NCBI GenBank assembly: GCA_036374795.1
Contig: DASUTC010000116.1
Location: 1 to 62,704, forward strand
Origin: Herpetosiphonaceae bacterium
GTDB taxonomy: Bacteria > Chloroflexota > Chloroflexia > Chloroflexales > Kallotenuaceae
Direction: 5' to 3'
DNA length: 62,704 bases
In this document: positions 52,489 to 61,993 of the stretch, piece after piece
How positions within the stretch are numbered: position 1 is the first letter of the stretch
Layout of the letters: each line of letters opens with the position of its first letter
Translations under genes and position numbers: made by a program
Notes under the pieces: model-generated
Told to the model about the DNA's origin: nothing
The model's input: only the letters and a program-made list of their open reading frames with translations
The model's database searches: none

Positions 52489-54414
52489 ATGTCAATTGTG
52501 CTTGAACATCTGACCAAGCGCTACGAAGGCCATCCAGTCGTCAACAACACCTCGCTGGAGATCGCCGACGGCGAGTTTTTCGTGCTGCTGGGGCCGAGCG
52601 GCAGCGGCAAAAGCACGGTGCTGCGGATGATTGCGGGCCTGACCGGGATCGACCACGGGCGGGTGCTGCTCAATGGCCGCGACGTGACCCATCTGCCGCC
52701 GCAGCAGCGCAACGTCGGCTTTGTCTTTCAGCAGTACGCCCTGTTCCGCCACATGTCGGTCGCCGACAACATCGAGTTTGCGCTGCGCATTCGCAAAGTT
52801 GCCGCCGCCGAGCGCCGCCGCAAGCGCGACGAGCTGCTGGATCTGGTGGGGCTGGCGGGATTGGGCAATCGCATGCCGCACCAGCTTTCGGGCGGCCAGC
52901 AGCAGCGTGTGGCGCTGGCCCGCGCGCTCGCGCATCAGCCAGCGGTGCTGCTGCTCGACGAGCCGTTTGGCGCGCTGGATGCCAAGATTCGCACGGAGCT
53001 GCGGCGGACGCTGCGGCTGATTCAGCGCGAGCTGGGCACGACCACGATCTTTGTGACCCACGATCAGGAGGAGGCGTTCGAGCTGGCCGATCGGCTGGGC
53101 GTGATGAACGTCGGTCGGCTGCTTGAGGTCGGGCCGCCAACCGAGCTGTACCAGCGGCCACAGACCGAGTTTGTCGCCACGTTTCTGGGCACGGCCAACC
53201 TGCTGCTCGGCGAGTGTACCCCGCAGGGCGTGTGTGTCGGGCCGCTGCATTTTCCGCTGGAAACCGAGGCGCGACAAAACGGTGCTACCCAGCGCGTGCA
53301 GGTGCTCTTCCGGCCCGAAGACGTAACGCTGACTCTGGCGGACGCTCCGGCTATCGGCGCGACGCTGGGCCAGGCTGAGATCGAGCAGATCACGTTCGTC
53401 GGCTCGTTCGAGCGGCTGCGGCTGCGGCTGCCACCGCTGCCCCGCGTTCGTCCGATCGCTCCGGCCCCGCCCTTTGGCAGCGACACGATCCTGGTCGACG
53501 CGGCGCGCACCCAGGATCAGGCGCGTAGTCAGCCGCTCCAACCCGGCCAGCAGGTCTGGGTCGGCGTGCGGCGGATTCACGCGCTGACGCATCCCGGCCT
53601 GAATATCCTGATCGTCGCCGATGAAGCGATGGACAGCTCGGCGGCGCTATCCGTCGGCGGTCAACTGGCGCGGCTGGCACACGCGCGCACGACGCTGCTG
53701 GGCTACGGCAAGCACACCGCGACGCTGCAACAGCAGCTTCAGACGGCCCGCGAGCAGCTTGGCAGCGGCCTGCCCGCGCTCGACACGCTTGCTACCGTCG
53801 AGCCGCCCGCGGTCGCGGTCGCGCGCGAAACCGAGCGCAACCCCTACGATCTGGTGGTGCTAGGCGTGTCAGCACAGCAGGACATCGAGCTATCGGAGCA
53901 GATGCTTCAGGTAGGAGAGCATCATCTGCTGCTGGTGCCCAGGGCGCAGCCAACGCCCACGCACCTGCTGATCTGTGTCGCCAGCGGCGAGCCCGGCAAA
54001 GAGGATGTGCTCTTTGCGGGACGGCTGGCGCGGCACGTGGGAGCCGACGCGACGCTGCTCTCGGTGGTGCCAAACGATGATTCGCACGATCAGGCGCGCG
54101 AGCGAGCCGAGCGCTTTCTGGCAGCCGGTGCGCGGACCCTGGCAACGCTCGGCGTGTCCGCGCGGACGGTGATTCGCGCCGGGCAGGTGCGCGACGAGAT
54201 TATTGCCGAGATGCGCGACGGCGGCCATGACCTGCTGGTGCTGGGCGCGCCTCTGAGCAGCCGCGACAGGCGCGGCGCGTTCGCCGGAGTGGTCGCGCAG
54301 CTTCTGGGCCAGGCTACCGAGCATCCCGTGCTGATCGTCCGCTCGCGCTACGCCGCCGGCACGGCGCGCGTGAGCTACAGCCGTGCAACCATGCTAGAGG
54401 AGGCTATTCGATGA
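52489..54414 (+). CDS. cysA: Sulfate ABC transporter ATPase fused to two Usp-like domains
   Basis: A 641-residue protein. Residues 1-235 are an ABC ATPase: Walker [20 protein letters not shown]-loop FVFQQYALF, signature [15 protein letters not shown], Walker [15 protein letters not shown] and H-loop FVTHDQEEA, followed by a TOBE-like region to about 365. Normal CysA ends there. Here a further 275 residues form two universal-stress-protein-like domains: [17 protein letters not shown] to DLVVLGVS, and [19 protein letters not shown] to [17 protein letters not shown] and PVLIVRSR. The fusion may let ATP or a nucleotide signal gate uptake. The ATG at 52489 follows GAGGAGAGCGT. It overlaps the next gene by four bases. 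Confidence 0.88.
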   Translation: MSIVLEHLTKRYEGHPVVNNTSLEIADGEFFVLLGPSGSGKSTVLRMIAGLTGIDHGRVLLNGRDVTHLPPQQRNVGFVFQQYALFRHMSVADNIEFALRIRKVAAAERRRKRDELLDLVGLAGLGNRMPHQLSGGQQQRVALARALAHQPAVLLLDEPFGALDAKIRTELRRTLRLIQRELGTTTIFVTHDQEEAFELADRLGVMNVGRLLEVGPPTELYQRPQTEFVATFLGTANLLLGECTPQGVCVGPLHFPLETEARQNGATQRVQVLFRPEDVTLTLADAPAIGATLGQAEIEQITFVGSFERLRLRLPPLPRVRPIAPAPPFGSDTILVDAARTQDQARSQPLQPGQQVWVGVRRIHALTHPGLNILIVADEAMDSSAALSVGGQLARLAHARTTLLGYGKHTATLQQQLQTAREQLGSGLPALDTLATVEPPAVAVARETERNPYDLVVLGVSAQQDIELSEQMLQVGEHHLLLVPRAQPTPTHLLICVASGEPGKEDVLFAGRLARHVGADATLLSVVPNDDSHDQARERAERFLAAGARTLATLGVSARTVIRAGQVRDEIIAEMRDGGHDLLVLGAPLSSRDRRGAFAGVVAQLLGQATEHPVLIVRSRYAAGTARVSYSRATMLEEAIR

Positions 54415-55466
54415 ACAAGTGCATCGCACTTTTGATCCTGTCCTTGCTCCTGACCGGCATCCTGGCTGGTTGCGGCGCAGCGCCCGGCAGCGCGGCATCT
54501 GGCGCTCCCGCCAGCGGCAAAGAGCTAACGCTGACCCTGGGCGCGTACACCACGCCGCGCGAAGCATACAAAAAGCTGATCCCGATCTTTCAGGAGCGCT
54601 GGAAGCAGCAGACGGGCCAGACCGTCAAGTTCGAGGAGTCGTATCTTGGGTCGGGCGCGCAATCACGGGCGATCGTCGAGGGCTTCGAGGCCGATATTGC
54701 CGCGCTGTCGCTGGAGGCCGACATCACCCGTATCGCGGATGCTGGCCTGATCACGCACGACTGGAAGGCCAGAAAGGACAACGGCATCATCAGCACGTCG
54801 ATCGTCGCGTTCGCGGTGCGTGAGGGCAATCCCAAGCAGATCAAAGACTGGGCCGATCTGGCGAAGCCGGGCGTCGAGGTGCTGACGCCCAATCCCAAGA
54901 CCAGCGGCGGCGCGATGTGGAATATGCTGGCGCTCTACGGCGCGGCGCGGCGCGGCTTTGTGCAGGACGTGCCCAAGAACGACGACGCAGCCGCGACGAC
55001 GTTTCTCAAGGCGGTGCTCAAAAACGTGAGCGTCCTCGACAAAGGCGCGCGCGAGAGCATCACCAACTTCGAGAAAGGTGTCGGCGATATCGCGATCACC
55101 TACGAAAACGAGGTGCTGGTCGCGCAGCAGAGCGGCGAGAAGATGGATCTGGTTATCCCGCGCTCGACGATCCTGATCGAAAATCCGATCGCGCTGGTCG
55201 ATACCTACGTGGACAAGCACGGCACGCGCGAGGTGGCGGAGGGGTTCTTGGAGTTCCTCTACAGCCAGGAGGCGCAGCAGGTCTTCGCCGAGTACGGCCT
55301 GCGCTCGCTCGATCAGCAGGTTGCCAAAGCTACCGCCGATCGCTATCCGGCGGTCGAGGATCTGTGGACGGTACAGGAGTTTGGCGGCTGGGCGAAAGCC
55401 ACGCCCGATTTCTTTGGCGAGAGCGGGACCTACACGCGCGCTATCGCCGAGGTGCAAGGCCAATGA
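54411..55466 (+). CDS. Sulfate-binding lipoprotein
   Basis: A 351-residue solute-binding protein. A lipoprotein signal covers residues 1-20 with lipobox LAGC (Cys21), followed by an Ala/Ser/Gly linker. The body matches Sbp/CysP: TLGAYTTPREAYKKLIP, FEESYLGSGAQSRAIVEG, SIVAFAVREGNPKQIKDW and LTPNPKTSGGAMWN, all of which line the sulfate site. It hands sulfate (or thiosulfate) to the permease pair encoded next. ATGA overlaps on both sides show tight coupling within the operon. Confidence 0.92.
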   Translation: MNKCIALLILSLLLTGILAGCGAAPGSAASGAPASGKELTLTLGAYTTPREAYKKLIPIFQERWKQQTGQTVKFEESYLGSGAQSRAIVEGFEADIAALSLEADITRIADAGLITHDWKARKDNGIISTSIVAFAVREGNPKQIKDWADLAKPGVEVLTPNPKTSGGAMWNMLALYGAARRGFVQDVPKNDDAAATTFLKAVLKNVSVLDKGARESITNFEKGVGDIAITYENEVLVAQQSGEKMDLVIPRSTILIENPIALVDTYVDKHGTREVAEGFLEFLYSQEAQQVFAEYGLRSLDQQVAKATADRYPAVEDLWTVQEFGGWAKATPDFFGESGTYTRAIAEVQGQ

Positions 55467-56332
55467 CCACACTTACGTCAACTCGCCCGTATCCGATCAA
55501 GGAGCCGTCGGCGCGGCCCTGGGGCCGCTGGAGCGTGCGCGCGGTCGCGCTGACCTACCTGACGGTTATGCTGATCCTGCCGCTGGCGGTGATCGTGCGC
55601 TACGGCTTGCAGGACGGACTACGCGGCATCTGGGAGTCGCTCACGCAGCCAGTCGCGTGGCACGCCCTGAAGCTCACGCTGTGGACCGCCGCGATCATGG
55701 CGCTGATCAATGCGGTGATGGGCACGCTCACGGCCTATGTGCTGGTGCGCTACACCTTTCCGGGCAAGGCGCTGCTCAACGGCGTGATCGATCTGCCGTT
55801 TGCGATCCCGACGCTGGTCACGGGCGTGACGCTGGTGGTGCTGTACGGGCCGCAGAGCGCCCTCGGCTCCTGGCTCGACCGGGCGCTTGGCCTGCGGATC
55901 ATCTTCGCGCCGCCGGGGATCATCCTGGCGCTGCTCTTCGTGGCCTTTCCCTTCGTGGTGCGCACGGTGCAGCCGGTGCTGGAAGCGCTCGATCGCGATC
56001 AGGAGGAGGCGGCGGCCACGCTTGGCGCGGGCGCGTGGACCATCTTCCGGCGGGTGACGCTGCCACCGCTGGCGATGCCGCTGATCAGCGGCACGCTGCT
56101 CAGCTTTGCCAGAGCGATCGGCGAGTTCGGCGCGATCGTGATCGTCGCGGGCAATCTGCCGCTGCGCTCGCAGACGGCGGCGGTCTATGTCTATGGCGAG
56201 ATCGAGGCGGGCAACCAGCGCGACGCGAGCGCGATCTCGGTGGTGATGCTGGCAATCGCCTTTGCGCTGGTGCTGCTGGTCGATTATCTTCAGCCACGGA
56301 GCGCCCGGCGCGCGCAGGAGGAGCCGCGATGA
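55463..56332 (+). CDS. cysT: Sulfate ABC transporter permease CysT
   Basis: A 289-residue permease with six predicted spans. The conserved cytoplasmic EAA loop reads EEAAATLGAGAWTIFRRVTLP (quoted in part), and FAIPTLVTGVTLVVLYG and FARAIGEFGAIVIVAGN are CysT/CysU hallmarks. The start MTTLTSTRPY at 55463 overlaps the binding-protein stop as ATGA; the longer frame upstream is antisense or out-of-frame shadow. Together with CysW it forms the membrane channel. Confidence 0.92.
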   Translation: MTTLTSTRPYPIKEPSARPWGRWSVRAVALTYLTVMLILPLAVIVRYGLQDGLRGIWESLTQPVAWHALKLTLWTAAIMALINAVMGTLTAYVLVRYTFPGKALLNGVIDLPFAIPTLVTGVTLVVLYGPQSALGSWLDRALGLRIIFAPPGIILALLFVAFPFVVRTVQPVLEALDRDQEEAAATLGAGAWTIFRRVTLPPLAMPLISGTLLSFARAIGEFGAIVIVAGNLPLRSQTAAVYVYGEIEAGNQRDASAISVVMLAIAFALVLLVDYLQPRSARRAQEEPR

Positions 56333-57168
56333 GCACGATGATCGATGCGCATAGCGCGCGTCCGGCGACGACGCTTGAGATCTGGCGGCGGCGCGTGCTG
56401 ATCGGCATTGTCGTCGGCTACATGGCGCTGCTGATTCTGGCCCCGATCGGTGCGCTGATCGCCGGGGCGTTCGCGGAGGGCATTGGCGCGATGTTCGGCG
56501 CGCTGAGCGATCCCGACGTGCTATCGGCCTTCTGGCGCACGCTGCTGATCGCGGGCATTGTGATCGTCGTCCATGTGATCTGCGGCACCGCTGTAGCCTG
56601 GGTGCTGGTGCGGCATCGCTTTCCCGGTCGGCGGCTGCTCAACGCGCTGATCGATCTGCCCTTCGCGGTATCGCCGGTGATCGCGGGCCTGATGCTGATT
56701 CTGCTCTTTGGGCGGCGTGGCCTGTTCGCGCCGCTGATCGAGACAACCGGCATCCAGATCGCCTTTGCGCTGCCGGGCATGATCATCGCGACGCTCTTCG
56801 TCACGCTGCCGTTCATGGTCCGCGAGCTGATGCCGGTGCTTGAGGCGTTCGGGATCGAGCAGGAGCAGGCCGCCGCCACGCTCGGCGCGAGCGGCTGGCA
56901 AAGCTTCCGGCTGGTGACGTTTCCGGCGCTGCGCTGGGGCTTTATCTACGGCCTGACGCTGACGTTTGCCCGCGCACTGGGCGAGTTCGGCGCGGTGCTG
57001 GTGGTGAGCGGCGGCGTGCAGGGCCGCACCGAGACGGCGACGATGTACGTCTTTCGCGCGCTTGACGAGCGGCAGTATACTGGGGCGTATAGCGCGGCGC
57101 TGGTGCTGGGGCTGTTTTCGCTCCTGCTGGTGCTGGGCGCTGAGCTGCTGCGGCGCAGGGAGCGCTGA
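56329..57168 (+). CDS. cysW: Sulfate ABC transporter permease CysW
   Basis: A 279-residue permease with about six spans. FAVSPVIAGLMLILLFG, the EAA loop EQAAATLGASGWQSFRLVTFP and LTFARALGEFGAVLVVSGG followed by ETATMYVFRAL are typical of CysW. The ATG at 56329 overlaps the cysT stop by four bases, with GGAGGAGCCGCG before it. It is the last gene of cysA-sbp-cysT-cysW; a long hairpin follows in the next gap. Confidence 0.92.
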   Translation: MSTMIDAHSARPATTLEIWRRRVLIGIVVGYMALLILAPIGALIAGAFAEGIGAMFGALSDPDVLSAFWRTLLIAGIVIVVHVICGTAVAWVLVRHRFPGRRLLNALIDLPFAVSPVIAGLMLILLFGRRGLFAPLIETTGIQIAFALPGMIIATLFVTLPFMVRELMPVLEAFGIEQEQAAATLGASGWQSFRLVTFPALRWGFIYGLTLTFARALGEFGAVLVVSGGVQGRTETATMYVFRALDERQYTGAYSAALVLGLFSLLLVLGAELLRRRER

Positions 57169-57211
57169 GAGCGGCTCCGCGCGGTTGCTGCAACTGACGG
57201 ACACTGCGACA

Positions 57212-57254
57212 CGTACAGCTTAACATGGCTGTCGCGTCGCAGTGTCGCAGCCTT
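57212..57254 (+). terminator. Hairpin after the sulfate transporter operon
   Basis: CACTGCGAC (57212-57220) pairs with GTCGCAGTG (57246-57254), and inside it ACAGC with GCTGT. There is no T-tract, so it is a possible Rho-assisted terminator or an mRNA-stabilising end. It lies 44 bases after the cysW stop. Confidence 0.5.
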
Positions 57255-57382
57255 ATGGCTATGCATGACCATGCCTGTTCTCCCGACGCAGTACGTTTCA
57301 TCGCTAGCATTCGCCGCGCATCGTGCTATCATTCAGTGACAGTTGTACAGAATAGTGGTTGCCGTTGGTAGCTTGAACCCTC

Positions 57383-59464
57383 ATGCAGAATCTCATCCGC
57401 CGGTTACGCCTCAGCACGCTGCTCATCGGCCTGAACGTTGGGCTGCTGCTGCTGGCTGTCACCGGCGTTGCCTTTGTGGCCGTGCGGCTGCTTCAGCAGC
57501 TTGCCGATGAGCAGGCCTTGGCCCGTGTCTCGCAGGCCGGGCTGATCGCCCGCCAGGAGATCGTGCTGACCGGAGACGATGCGCTGACCTCGGCGCGGCT
57601 GCTGGCGGAGCGGCCCACGCTGCACCGCATGCTCCGGAACGACGACGCACCGGCTCTGGCGACGTTTCTCGCGCAGTTCCAGCAGACCAGCCAGCTTAGC
57701 GGCAGCGCCGTGCTCCGTGATGGGCGAATCGTCGCGCGGAGCGGCGCGGACCTGCCGTGGAGCGCGATCTGGGCGGCCCGGCAGCATGACGAGATGCGCT
57801 TCCTCCACCCGGCACAGCCCGACGATCCACTGATCCTCGGCGCGTGGGCCAGCCTTCCCGAACAGCCCGGCAGCTTCGTGATCGTCGCGCATCTGCTCGA
57901 TGCGACCTTTGCCCAGGCGTTGAGCGCCGAGCTAAGCCTGCCCACGGCGATCGTCAACCGGCAAACAGCACGGACGAGCGCTCCGCCACATGCCGCGCTG
58001 CGCGAGCAGACGCTTACAACCGGCGAGCCAGCCGCAGCGCGCATCGACGCGCAGAGCCGCTACGTCGCGGTTGTGCCCGTGCGCGCGTTTGGCAGCGATA
58101 CGGTGGGACTGGTCGAGATTACGATGCCGACCAGCAGCGTTACCCGCTCGCTGCAAAAGCTGGTCCAGACGCTACTCGTGCTGGCGCTGCTGGTGACTAC
58201 GCTGGCGGCGCTGGCAAGCTTGCTGATCGGGCGACGGCTCGGACAGCCGCTTCAGGCGCTAACCGTCTCGGCGGAGCGGATCGGACACGGCGATCTGGCA
58301 ACGCCGGTGCCGGTCGCTTCGGGGGCGGAGATCGGCACACTGGCGACGACGCTCGACGAGATGCGGCGGCATCTGCTTCAGCTTACCGCCGATCTGCGGC
58401 GGCAGCAGGCGGAGGCTCAGGCGATCGTCACGGGCATCGTCGAGGGCGTCTTTACCGTGGACCGCCAGCGCCGCATCCGCTATCTCAATCCCCAGGCCGC
58501 CGCGCTGCTTGGCGTCGAGGCGCACGCGGCGATCGGGCGCTTCTGCGGCGATGTGCTCAATCCTCAAGGTCCCGGCGGCGTGCGGCCCTGTGAGGAGCAG
58601 TGCCCGATCGTCCATGCGCGCTTCCGTGGCGGCGCGCGCGCGACCGAGCATTTGCTGCTGCGCGACGGACAGCGCCGAACGGTGGTGATCACCAGCGCGC
58701 AGCCAGAGGAGGAGCAGCAGGTGCAGGTGTTGCGCGACGAGACTGAGATCGAGGCGACGCGGCGGCTGCGCGATAGCGTGCTGGCGAATATCTCGCACGA
58801 GTTCCGCACGCCGCTGTCGGCGCAGCTTGCCTCGATCGAGCTGCTGCTCGATCAACTCCCCGATCTGACGATCGATCAGATCGGCCATCTGGTGCTGGCG
58901 CTCCAGCGCGGCACGCTGCGTCTGACGCAACTGATCGATAATCTGCTGGAGAGCGCACGCATCGAGTCGGGCCAGTCCACGATCCGCCACCGGCCCGTCG
59001 CGCTGGACGAGGTCGTCGAGTCGGCGCTTGAGCTGGCGCATCCGCTGATCGATCAGCGCGGCCAGGATGTGGTCGTCGAATTACCATATCCGCTGCCGGT
59101 GATCTCCGGCGACGCGCCGCGCCTGACGCAGGTCTTCGTCAATCTGCTGGCGAACGCCAACAAATTCGCGCCGCCCGGCTCGACGATTCGGATCGGCGGC
59201 GCGGTCGATCGGACGACCGTCACGCTGTGGGTGCAAGATCAGGGGCCGGGCATGCCGCAGCATGCCGGGCCTGCGCTCTTCGGGCGTTTCGTGCGCTCCT
59301 CCGACGAGGAGCCGGAGCAGAGCGGCGTGGGCCTCGGCCTGTGGATCACTAAGTCGATCGTCGAGCGCCACGGCGGGCGGATTGCGGTTCAGAGCGCCGA
59401 TAGCGGCACGCGCATCGAGGTTATCTTGCCGCAGGAGCAGACCCATGAAACTATTAGTCGTTGA
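57383..59464 (+). CDS. Membrane sensor histidine kinase (extracytoplasmic sensor-HAMP-PAS-HisKA)
   Basis: A 693-residue protein. Membrane span 1 (about 12-35) and span 2 (about 258-283) flank an extracytoplasmic sensor (36-257) of dCACHE-like size. HAMP follows (284-335), then a PAS domain (about 345-455) that contains four cysteines around FCGDVL and RPCEEQCPI. HisKA carries ANISHEFRTPLSAQLA (His near 473) and the HATPase has FVNLLANANKFAPPG, VQDQGPGM and GVGLGLWITKSIVERHGG. The Cys cluster may bind a metal or Fe-S group. The response regulator gene overlaps its end by 20 bases. It lies directly downstream of the sulfate transporter operon, but a link is not shown. Confidence 0.9.
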   Translation: MQNLIRRLRLSTLLIGLNVGLLLLAVTGVAFVAVRLLQQLADEQALARVSQAGLIARQEIVLTGDDALTSARLLAERPTLHRMLRNDDAPALATFLAQFQQTSQLSGSAVLRDGRIVARSGADLPWSAIWAARQHDEMRFLHPAQPDDPLILGAWASLPEQPGSFVIVAHLLDATFAQALSAELSLPTAIVNRQTARTSAPPHAALREQTLTTGEPAAARIDAQSRYVAVVPVRAFGSDTVGLVEITMPTSSVTRSLQKLVQTLLVLALLVTTLAALASLLIGRRLGQPLQALTVSAERIGHGDLATPVPVASGAEIGTLATTLDEMRRHLLQLTADLRRQQAEAQAIVTGIVEGVFTVDRQRRIRYLNPQAAALLGVEAHAAIGRFCGDVLNPQGPGGVRPCEEQCPIVHARFRGGARATEHLLLRDGQRRTVVITSAQPEEEQQVQVLRDETEIEATRRLRDSVLANISHEFRTPLSAQLASIELLLDQLPDLTIDQIGHLVLALQRGTLRLTQLIDNLLESARIESGQSTIRHRPVALDEVVESALELAHPLIDQRGQDVVVELPYPLPVISGDAPRLTQVFVNLLANANKFAPPGSTIRIGGAVDRTTVTLWVQDQGPGMPQHAGPALFGRFVRSSDEEPEQSGVGLGLWITKSIVERHGGRIAVQSADSGTRIEVILPQEQTHETISR

Positions 59465-60128
59465 CGACGATCTGGAGCTACAGGGCTTGATCGGCTTCGC
59501 GCTGCGCCAGGCTGGCTATCTCGTGCTCACAGCCGACGACGGGCCGGGCGCACTGGCCGTGTTCGAGCGCGAGCAGCCCGATCTGGTGATCCTTGACGTG
59601 AATCTGCCGGGGCTGAGCGGCTTCGAGGTCTGCCGCCGCATTCGCGCGGATTCTACCACGCCGATCATGATGCTGACGGTCCGCAGCGGCGAGGAAGATA
59701 TAGTCCACGGGCTGGATCTGGGCGCGGACGACTATCTCGCCAAGCCGTTCAGCCCGCGTACGCTGCTGGCTCGCGTGCGCGCGCTGCTGCGCCGGTCCGA
59801 GATCGAGCGCCCCGCGCCGCTCTCCGCAGGCGATCTGCATCTCAACGTCGAAGATCAGACGGCTCGCATCGGCAGCAGCCCCCCGATTCGCCTGACCAAC
59901 CTCGAATTCCGGCTGCTGCAATACCTGCTGGCGAACGCCACGCATACGATCCCCGCCGAGCGGCTGACCAGCCATGTGTGGGGCTATCGCGGCGTCGGCG
60001 ATCGGCAGCTGCTCAAGCAGCTTGTGCATCGTCTGCGCCAGAAGATCGAGCGCAGCCCGACCGAGCCGCAGTATATCATCACCGTCGCCGGGATCGGCTA
60101 CATGCTCCAGCCGGGCAGGCAGCAGTAG
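59445..60128 (+). CDS. OmpR-family response regulator
   Basis: A 227-residue protein with a receiver domain: LLVVDDDLELQ acidic pocket, LVILDVNLPGLSG (phosphorylated Asp near 52), MLTVRSGEED, and DDYLAKPFSP (Lys). The C-terminal winged-helix domain (about 130-222) reads LTNLEFRLLQYLLANA and LVHRLRQKIERSP, typical of OmpR/PhoB. The ATG at 59445 is preceded by GCAGGAGCAG inside the kinase gene. The cognate kinase is directly upstream. OmpR-type regulators bind 11-base direct repeats; both such repeats in this window are candidate targets, though this is not shown. Confidence 0.93.
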   Translation: MKLLVVDDDLELQGLIGFALRQAGYLVLTADDGPGALAVFEREQPDLVILDVNLPGLSGFEVCRRIRADSTTPIMMLTVRSGEEDIVHGLDLGADDYLAKPFSPRTLLARVRALLRRSEIERPAPLSAGDLHLNVEDQTARIGSSPPIRLTNLEFRLLQYLLANATHTIPAERLTSHVWGYRGVGDRQLLKQLVHRLRQKIERSPTEPQYIITVAGIGYMLQPGRQQ

Positions 60129-60170
60129 CGCGGATGCTCACGTCAATAGCGCAATCGATTCATGAAAACC

Positions 60171-60200
60171 TTGCCAGGCTGGTCTAGCTCATGCTACGAT
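60171..60200 (+). promoter_or_regulatory. Promoter of the vapB-like gene
   Basis: TTGCCA at 60171-60176 and TACGAT at 60195-60200 are 18 bases apart. It lies 36 bases before the start codon. Confidence 0.55.
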
Positions 60201-60235
60201 AAACTCATCGCTTGAGAACATGAGAGGGAGCATCT

Positions 60236-60529
60236 ATGACGGCAAACCTACAGCATCTTATTGGCGAAGCGCAGGTGCTCTCGCCGCAAGAACAGGTCGA
60301 GCTTATCAGTGCCGTATCGCAGTTCTTGCACCAGAGCTATCAGCCACCCCTAATAGCTGACTTCTGGCAGCCAAAAACGCCTGACCAATTGATACAGGCG
60401 CAGGCCATCCAGCCTGTTCGTGATATTTCCGACCTCGTTTTTGACGATTGGCCGGAGGGCGAGACAGTGGACGATATGGTTGCATACATCGAGCAGCAGC
60501 GCCATGCGGATCGGTTTCATAGAGCATGA
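60236..60529 (+). CDS. VapB-like antitoxin
   Basis: A 97-residue acidic protein, MTANLQHLIGEAQVLSPQEQ followed by VELISAVSQFLHQ; the second half is acidic (DISDLVFDDWPEGETVDDM). It has no obvious AbrB or RHH domain at this length, but gene order is diagnostic: its stop overlaps the ATG of a PIN-domain frame as ATGA. GAGAGGGAG precedes the ATG at 60236. Its partner is broken, so it appears to be an orphan antitoxin. Confidence 0.65.
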   Translation: MTANLQHLIGEAQVLSPQEQVELISAVSQFLHQSYQPPLIADFWQPKTPDQLIQAQAIQPVRDISDLVFDDWPEGETVDDMVAYIEQQRHADRFHRA

Positions 60530-60740
60530 GCGTCTTACTACTCGACACAAATATCGTTTCGTATCTCCTGAAAGGTGACACACGCAACTGCTTATGCGCC
60601 CTACTTGAATGAGCAGACATTAGCCATCTCGTTTATGACTGTTGCGGAGCTTTACCAATGGGCAGCCATTCGCGCTTGGGGACCGCAGCGCAGGAGACGC
60701 CTCGAAGAACAGCAGTTACAAAGACCTCGTAGCACAAAGC
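60526..60740 (+). pseudogene. vapC-like PIN-domain toxin, frameshifted and truncated
   Basis: The ATG at 60526 opens MSVLLLDTNIVSYLLKGDTR, the classic PIN start with the first acidic residue. Around 60584-60590 the frame shifts: the continuation AYAPYLNEQTLAISFMTVAELYQW is in another frame and carries the second acidic residue of a VapC. It breaks off after RRRLEE near 60720, without the third and fourth acidic residues. Frameshift plus truncation make an active RNase unlikely. Confidence 0.7.
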
Positions 60741-60803
60741 CTGTCAATCGGCCCAACCCTCACCCCGTCATCCGTGGATACGACGGGATCAACGCCTTAG
60801 CCC

Positions 60804-61907
60804 TCAACGCTGCGCCGGCCTCCAGGCTGGCTCATCGCCCGCTTTGAGCACCTGTCGCGGCTCGCGTGCGCCGCCGGTCGTCGGCACGATCCACAGACCG
60901 GCCAGATCTTCCTCAAGGCCCTTCCTGGCAAAGACCAGCGCCCGGTCGTCGGGCGACCAGTCCATCGCCACGATCTCGCGGTTGGTGAAGACCTCCTCCA
61001 TCAGCGGCTTTGCGCCCGCCAGATTCAGCGCCGAGATGCCCGTGTTGATCTGCGGGCTGCAATCCAGCGCGGTGATCGCCGCCAGACGCGGCTGCTGGTG
61101 TGCCCAGGTCGCCTGGTAGACGCAGCTTGTCGGCGCGTACTCCTGGCTGATGTCGATCGTCGTGCTGGTCGCCAGATCGATGAAAAAGGCGTTATAGCCC
61201 CGCCCACAGCCGATCGACAGCGCCACCTGCGTCTCCGATCCCACGCTCAGATGAGCCGCGCGGCACAGTCCGCCGGGCTGCGTATAGACCACCGTCTCGG
61301 CTCCCGATGCATCGCGTCGGACCACCTCGATCTCTGCCTCGTCGGCCTGCGCGCGCCGCGTGAAGAAGAGCGCGCCGTCGCGGGAGTACGCAGGATACAG
61401 CTCGTCGGCGGGCGTGCTCGTGACACGGGTCAGGTCCGATCCATCCGCGCGCATCGTCGCGATTTCGGGATTGCCGTCGTAGAGCCGCACAAACGCGAGC
61501 GTCTGCCCATCCGGCGACCACGCCGGGCTGCTGCTCTGGCCCTCGCCGGTTAGCTGCCGCGTCTCGCCGCTCGCCAGATCGAGCAGCCAGATGTTGCCGT
61601 CCTCGACGTAGGCGATCTCGCCGCCGGACTGATCTACGGCGGCGGTGCTCGTCACGGCGGGCGCGGGCGGTGTGCTGGTAGCGGCGCTGGTTTCGACAGC
61701 CGTCGGCAGCATGGTTGGTACAGGCTCGGCGGTCGGCGTAAGCTGAGCGGAGGCGCTGGACGCTGCCGGTTGTGGCGACGGACTCGGCATGGGCTGGTCG
61801 GCGGGGAGCGCAGGGCCGCCACACGCGACCAGCAGGCAGAGCAGCGCAGGCAGCAGACAGCGCTGCCGGATTCGCCAAAAGGCCTGAGACGTAGGTCGGA
61901 TCGACAA
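60804..61907 (-). CDS. Lipoprotein with TolB-like beta-propeller
   Basis: A 367-residue protein. The N-terminal signal (LPALLCLLVACGG) ends at a lipobox Cys near residue 26. A Pro/Ser/Thr/Ala-rich linker (30-90) leads to a six-bladed-type propeller built of WD40-like PD40 repeats: IWLLDLASGETRQLT, SSPAWSPDGQTLAFVR, DGSDLTRVTSTP, YPAYSRDGALFF and AMDWSPDDRALVFAR. These domains bind peptides or proteins; the target is unknown. AAGGAG lies nine bases before a TTG (61907), and no ATG or GTG fits the frame nearby; the much longer upstream frame is shadow of the CoxM-like gene. Confidence 0.8.
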   Translation of the reverse strand: MSIRPTSQAFWRIRQRCLLPALLCLLVACGGPALPADQPMPSPSPQPAASSASAQLTPTAEPVPTMLPTAVETSAATSTPPAPAVTSTAAVDQSGGEIAYVEDGNIWLLDLASGETRQLTGEGQSSSPAWSPDGQTLAFVRLYDGNPEIATMRADGSDLTRVTSTPADELYPAYSRDGALFFTRRAQADEAEIEVVRRDASGAETVVYTQPGGLCRAAHLSVGSETQVALSIGCGRGYNAFFIDLATSTTIDISQEYAPTSCVYQATWAHQQPRLAAITALDCSPQINTGISALNLAGAKPLMEEVFTNREIVAMDWSPDDRALVFARKGLEEDLAGLWIVPTTGGAREPRQVLKAGDEPAWRPAQR

Positions 61908-61993
61908 AACGTGAAACTCCTTAGCTGACGACTCCTTCACAGCAGGGCACAGCCTGCGACGTTGCAAGCCGTGCCCTCCGCTTCCAGCCATCG

